64,000 nt of DNA from Burkholderia gladioli (GTDB lineage Bacteria; Pseudomonadota; Gammaproteobacteria; Burkholderiales; Burkholderiaceae), in NCBI RefSeq assembly GCF_000959725.1, contig NZ_CP009322.1:1116001-1180000 (forward strand), read 5' to 3'. The position numbers and the translations under genes were made by a program. Numbering within the stretch: the stretch's first letter is position 1; each line of letters begins with the position of its first letter. The notes below the pieces were generated by a model. That model saw nothing but the letters and a program-made list of their open reading frames with translations, ran no database searches and was not told the DNA's origin. Below, one piece after another: positions 63,041 to 64,000 of the stretch.

Positions 63041-63655
63041 TTAGCCCCGCGTCGGGTAAACCCCTTGCAGCGCGATGATGAACGTCAGGCCGATGTAGGG
63101 ATTGCGAATGTCGAACGGCAGGCTGCCGCCGGCCACCGAATTCGTGATGCTGGGGGGGGCGGTGGTCACGCTGGCGTTGAACGGCAGCAGGTTCGTGTTT
63201 GGCGTGGCGGTGCTGTACACCGTGGCCGTGTGGCCGCTCGATGCGCCCGGGCCGAGCACCATGTTGCTGCCCGGCACCGACTGCGGACTCGTGGTGGTGG
63301 TGGTGGCCGGGATCGAGATCGACACCGTGCTGGTGCCGCCGCCGCCCGTCACGACTGCCGCGTGCGTATGCATCGGCATTTGGGAGCTGGTCAGCGTGAT
63401 CTGCTCGGCGCCACCGGTCTCGCCGAGCACGATCGGCGCGAGGCCCGCCCCGGTGCCGACGCCGACCGGCGAGCGGCCCTGCAGGTTCGGCAGGCCGAAG
63501 GTGCTCACGCCGGTGCCGCCGTAGTTGGTGCCGAGCAAGGCGAACAGCGCGTTGTTTTGCGAGATCGGCAGCAACTGGCCTCCGCACAGCGCCCAGCCAT
63601 AGGGCGCGAAGTCGAAGGCGACCATGCGGATTTCACCAAGGTACTGATCGGACAT
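63041..63655 (-). CDS. Phage tail-collar (MdpB/microcystin-dependent-like) protein
   Basis: 204 residues. The N-terminal collar domain is clear: GEIRMVAFDFAPYGWALCGG, LLPISQNNALFALLGTNYGG and FGLPNLQGRSPVG. The C-terminal part is Ser/Thr-rich and ends with NPYIGLTFIIALQGVYP, as in the microcystin-dependent protein family. These are short fibre-like proteins found outside prophages as well as in them. It lies 91 bp upstream of the giant gene, on the same strand with a good AGGAG site, and no other phage gene is present, so it looks like part of this operon. Confidence 0.87.
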   Translation of the reverse strand: MSDQYLGEIRMVAFDFAPYGWALCGGQLLPISQNNALFALLGTNYGGTGVSTFGLPNLQGRSPVGVGTGAGLAPIVLGETGGAEQITLTSSQMPMHTHAAVVTGGGGTSTVSISIPATTTTTSPQSVPGSNMVLGPGASSGHTATVYSTATPNTNLLPFNASVTTAPPSITNSVAGGSLPFDIRNPYIGLTFIIALQGVYPTRG

Positions 63656-63723
63656 GTTGACTCCTGAGGGAGATCGAGTGGGGAAACGGATGCGCTGCGG
63701 ATGCCGATGGCGGCTCGTCGGCG

Positions 63724-64000
63724 TCAGGCATGGGGCGTCGCCAGGCCGGTGGCGGCCTGGTCGTCGGATTTCTTGCGGTGGATGACGGCGCAGACCATGC
63801 CCGCGCCGCTCGGCAGCGGCCGAGTCGGCGAGACGAACAGCAGCCAGTGGCGGCCGTCCGCGACGCGAAAGCGGTAGGTGTCCTGCGGCAACCGAACGTT
63901 GGCCGGCAGTTCGAAGTGCGCCAGGTAGCAGTCGTAGCTGCTGTCCATCGGCAGGCCGGCCGGCGCGTCCGTCAGGCGCGTCTGGGTCAGCGGCAGCGCG
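63724..64000 (-). CDS. DUF6916-like small protein, N-terminus outside the window
   Basis: The frame is open to the right edge, so at least 91 C-terminal residues are present, ending TAG/TCA-side at 63724. The readable part has a short beta-rich pattern (CYLAHFELPANVRLPQDTYR, then DGRHWLLFVSPTRPLPSGAG) resembling DUF6916-type proteins often encoded beside tail-collar/MdpB genes. It is 68 bp upstream of the tail-collar gene, on the same strand. The family call rests on memory of this pattern and context. Confidence 0.5.
   Translation of the reverse strand, partial: ALPLTQTRLTDAPAGLPMDSSYDCYLAHFELPANVRLPQDTYRFRVADGRHWLLFVSPTRPLPSGAGMVCAVIHRKKSDDQAATGLATPHA

Noticed and set aside
63041..63655. 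Prophage
   Set aside because: Only the collar-domain protein and a small neighbour are phage-like; no integrase, capsid, terminase or attachment site.

Overview
High-GC window whose gene content (a DUF4148 secreted protein, two OmpC-type trimeric porins, membrane quinoprotein glucose dehydrogenase, CIO-type bd oxidase, many LysR regulators) fits a beta-proteobacterium, most likely the genus Burkholderia. That is an inference from gene families; no rRNA or tRNA is present to place it. There is no IS element, integrase, CRISPR array or tRNA gene. Coding density is high, and most of the window is small catabolic or transport modules, each beside its own regulator.

Layout. 1-2.6 kb: end of a sugar ABC permease, then a MocR-type regulator divergent from an HD-domain hydrolase. 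2.6-6 kb: MetY-type sulfhydrylase, class II aldolase, LysR. 6-12.3 kb: S9 oligopeptidase, LysR divergent from an omega-amino acid:pyruvate transaminase with a palindromic operator between them, and an NtaA/DmoA-type FMN monooxygenase. 12.3-12.9 kb: a small-RNA-like unit and a 58-aa gene missed by length-limited gene calling. 13-19 kb: histidine acid phosphatase lipoprotein, two small secreted proteins, FUSC exporter with divergent LysR. 19.3-28.2 kb: two convergent units, CodA-like deaminase / double-ferredoxin reductase / M24 protein facing LysR / EthD-like / MHS transporter / DUF2848 / amidase, probably one catabolic route for a nitrogenous compound. 28.5-34.1 kb: porin, then a GntR-SDR-BKACE-MFS operon that looks like beta-hydroxy acid catabolism through a beta-keto acid cleavage enzyme. 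34.4-41.8 kb: CLC channel, cioAB, gcd. 42-46.8 kb: second porin, LysR, MFS, SDR, DUF3224.

47-64 kb: the most unusual part, one minus-strand operon. In transcription order it holds a DUF6916-like gene (runs off the window), a phage tail-collar (MdpB-like) protein, a 3302-aa surface protein (LEPR motif, DUF4347, 18 cadherin-like repeats), a TolC-family lipoprotein, a periplasmic adaptor, a GAF-like/HlyD fusion, and a PqqD-like/M50 protease/HlyD fusion. The genes are coupled by 4-nt overlaps or very short gaps. It has the outer-membrane and adaptor parts of a type I secretion system, but no ABC ATPase is visible; an intramembrane zinc protease fused to an adaptor occupies the inner-membrane position. 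This is the best candidate for an undescribed export and processing system. Rho-independent terminators, candidate operators and inverted repeats are annotated where the sequence supports them.
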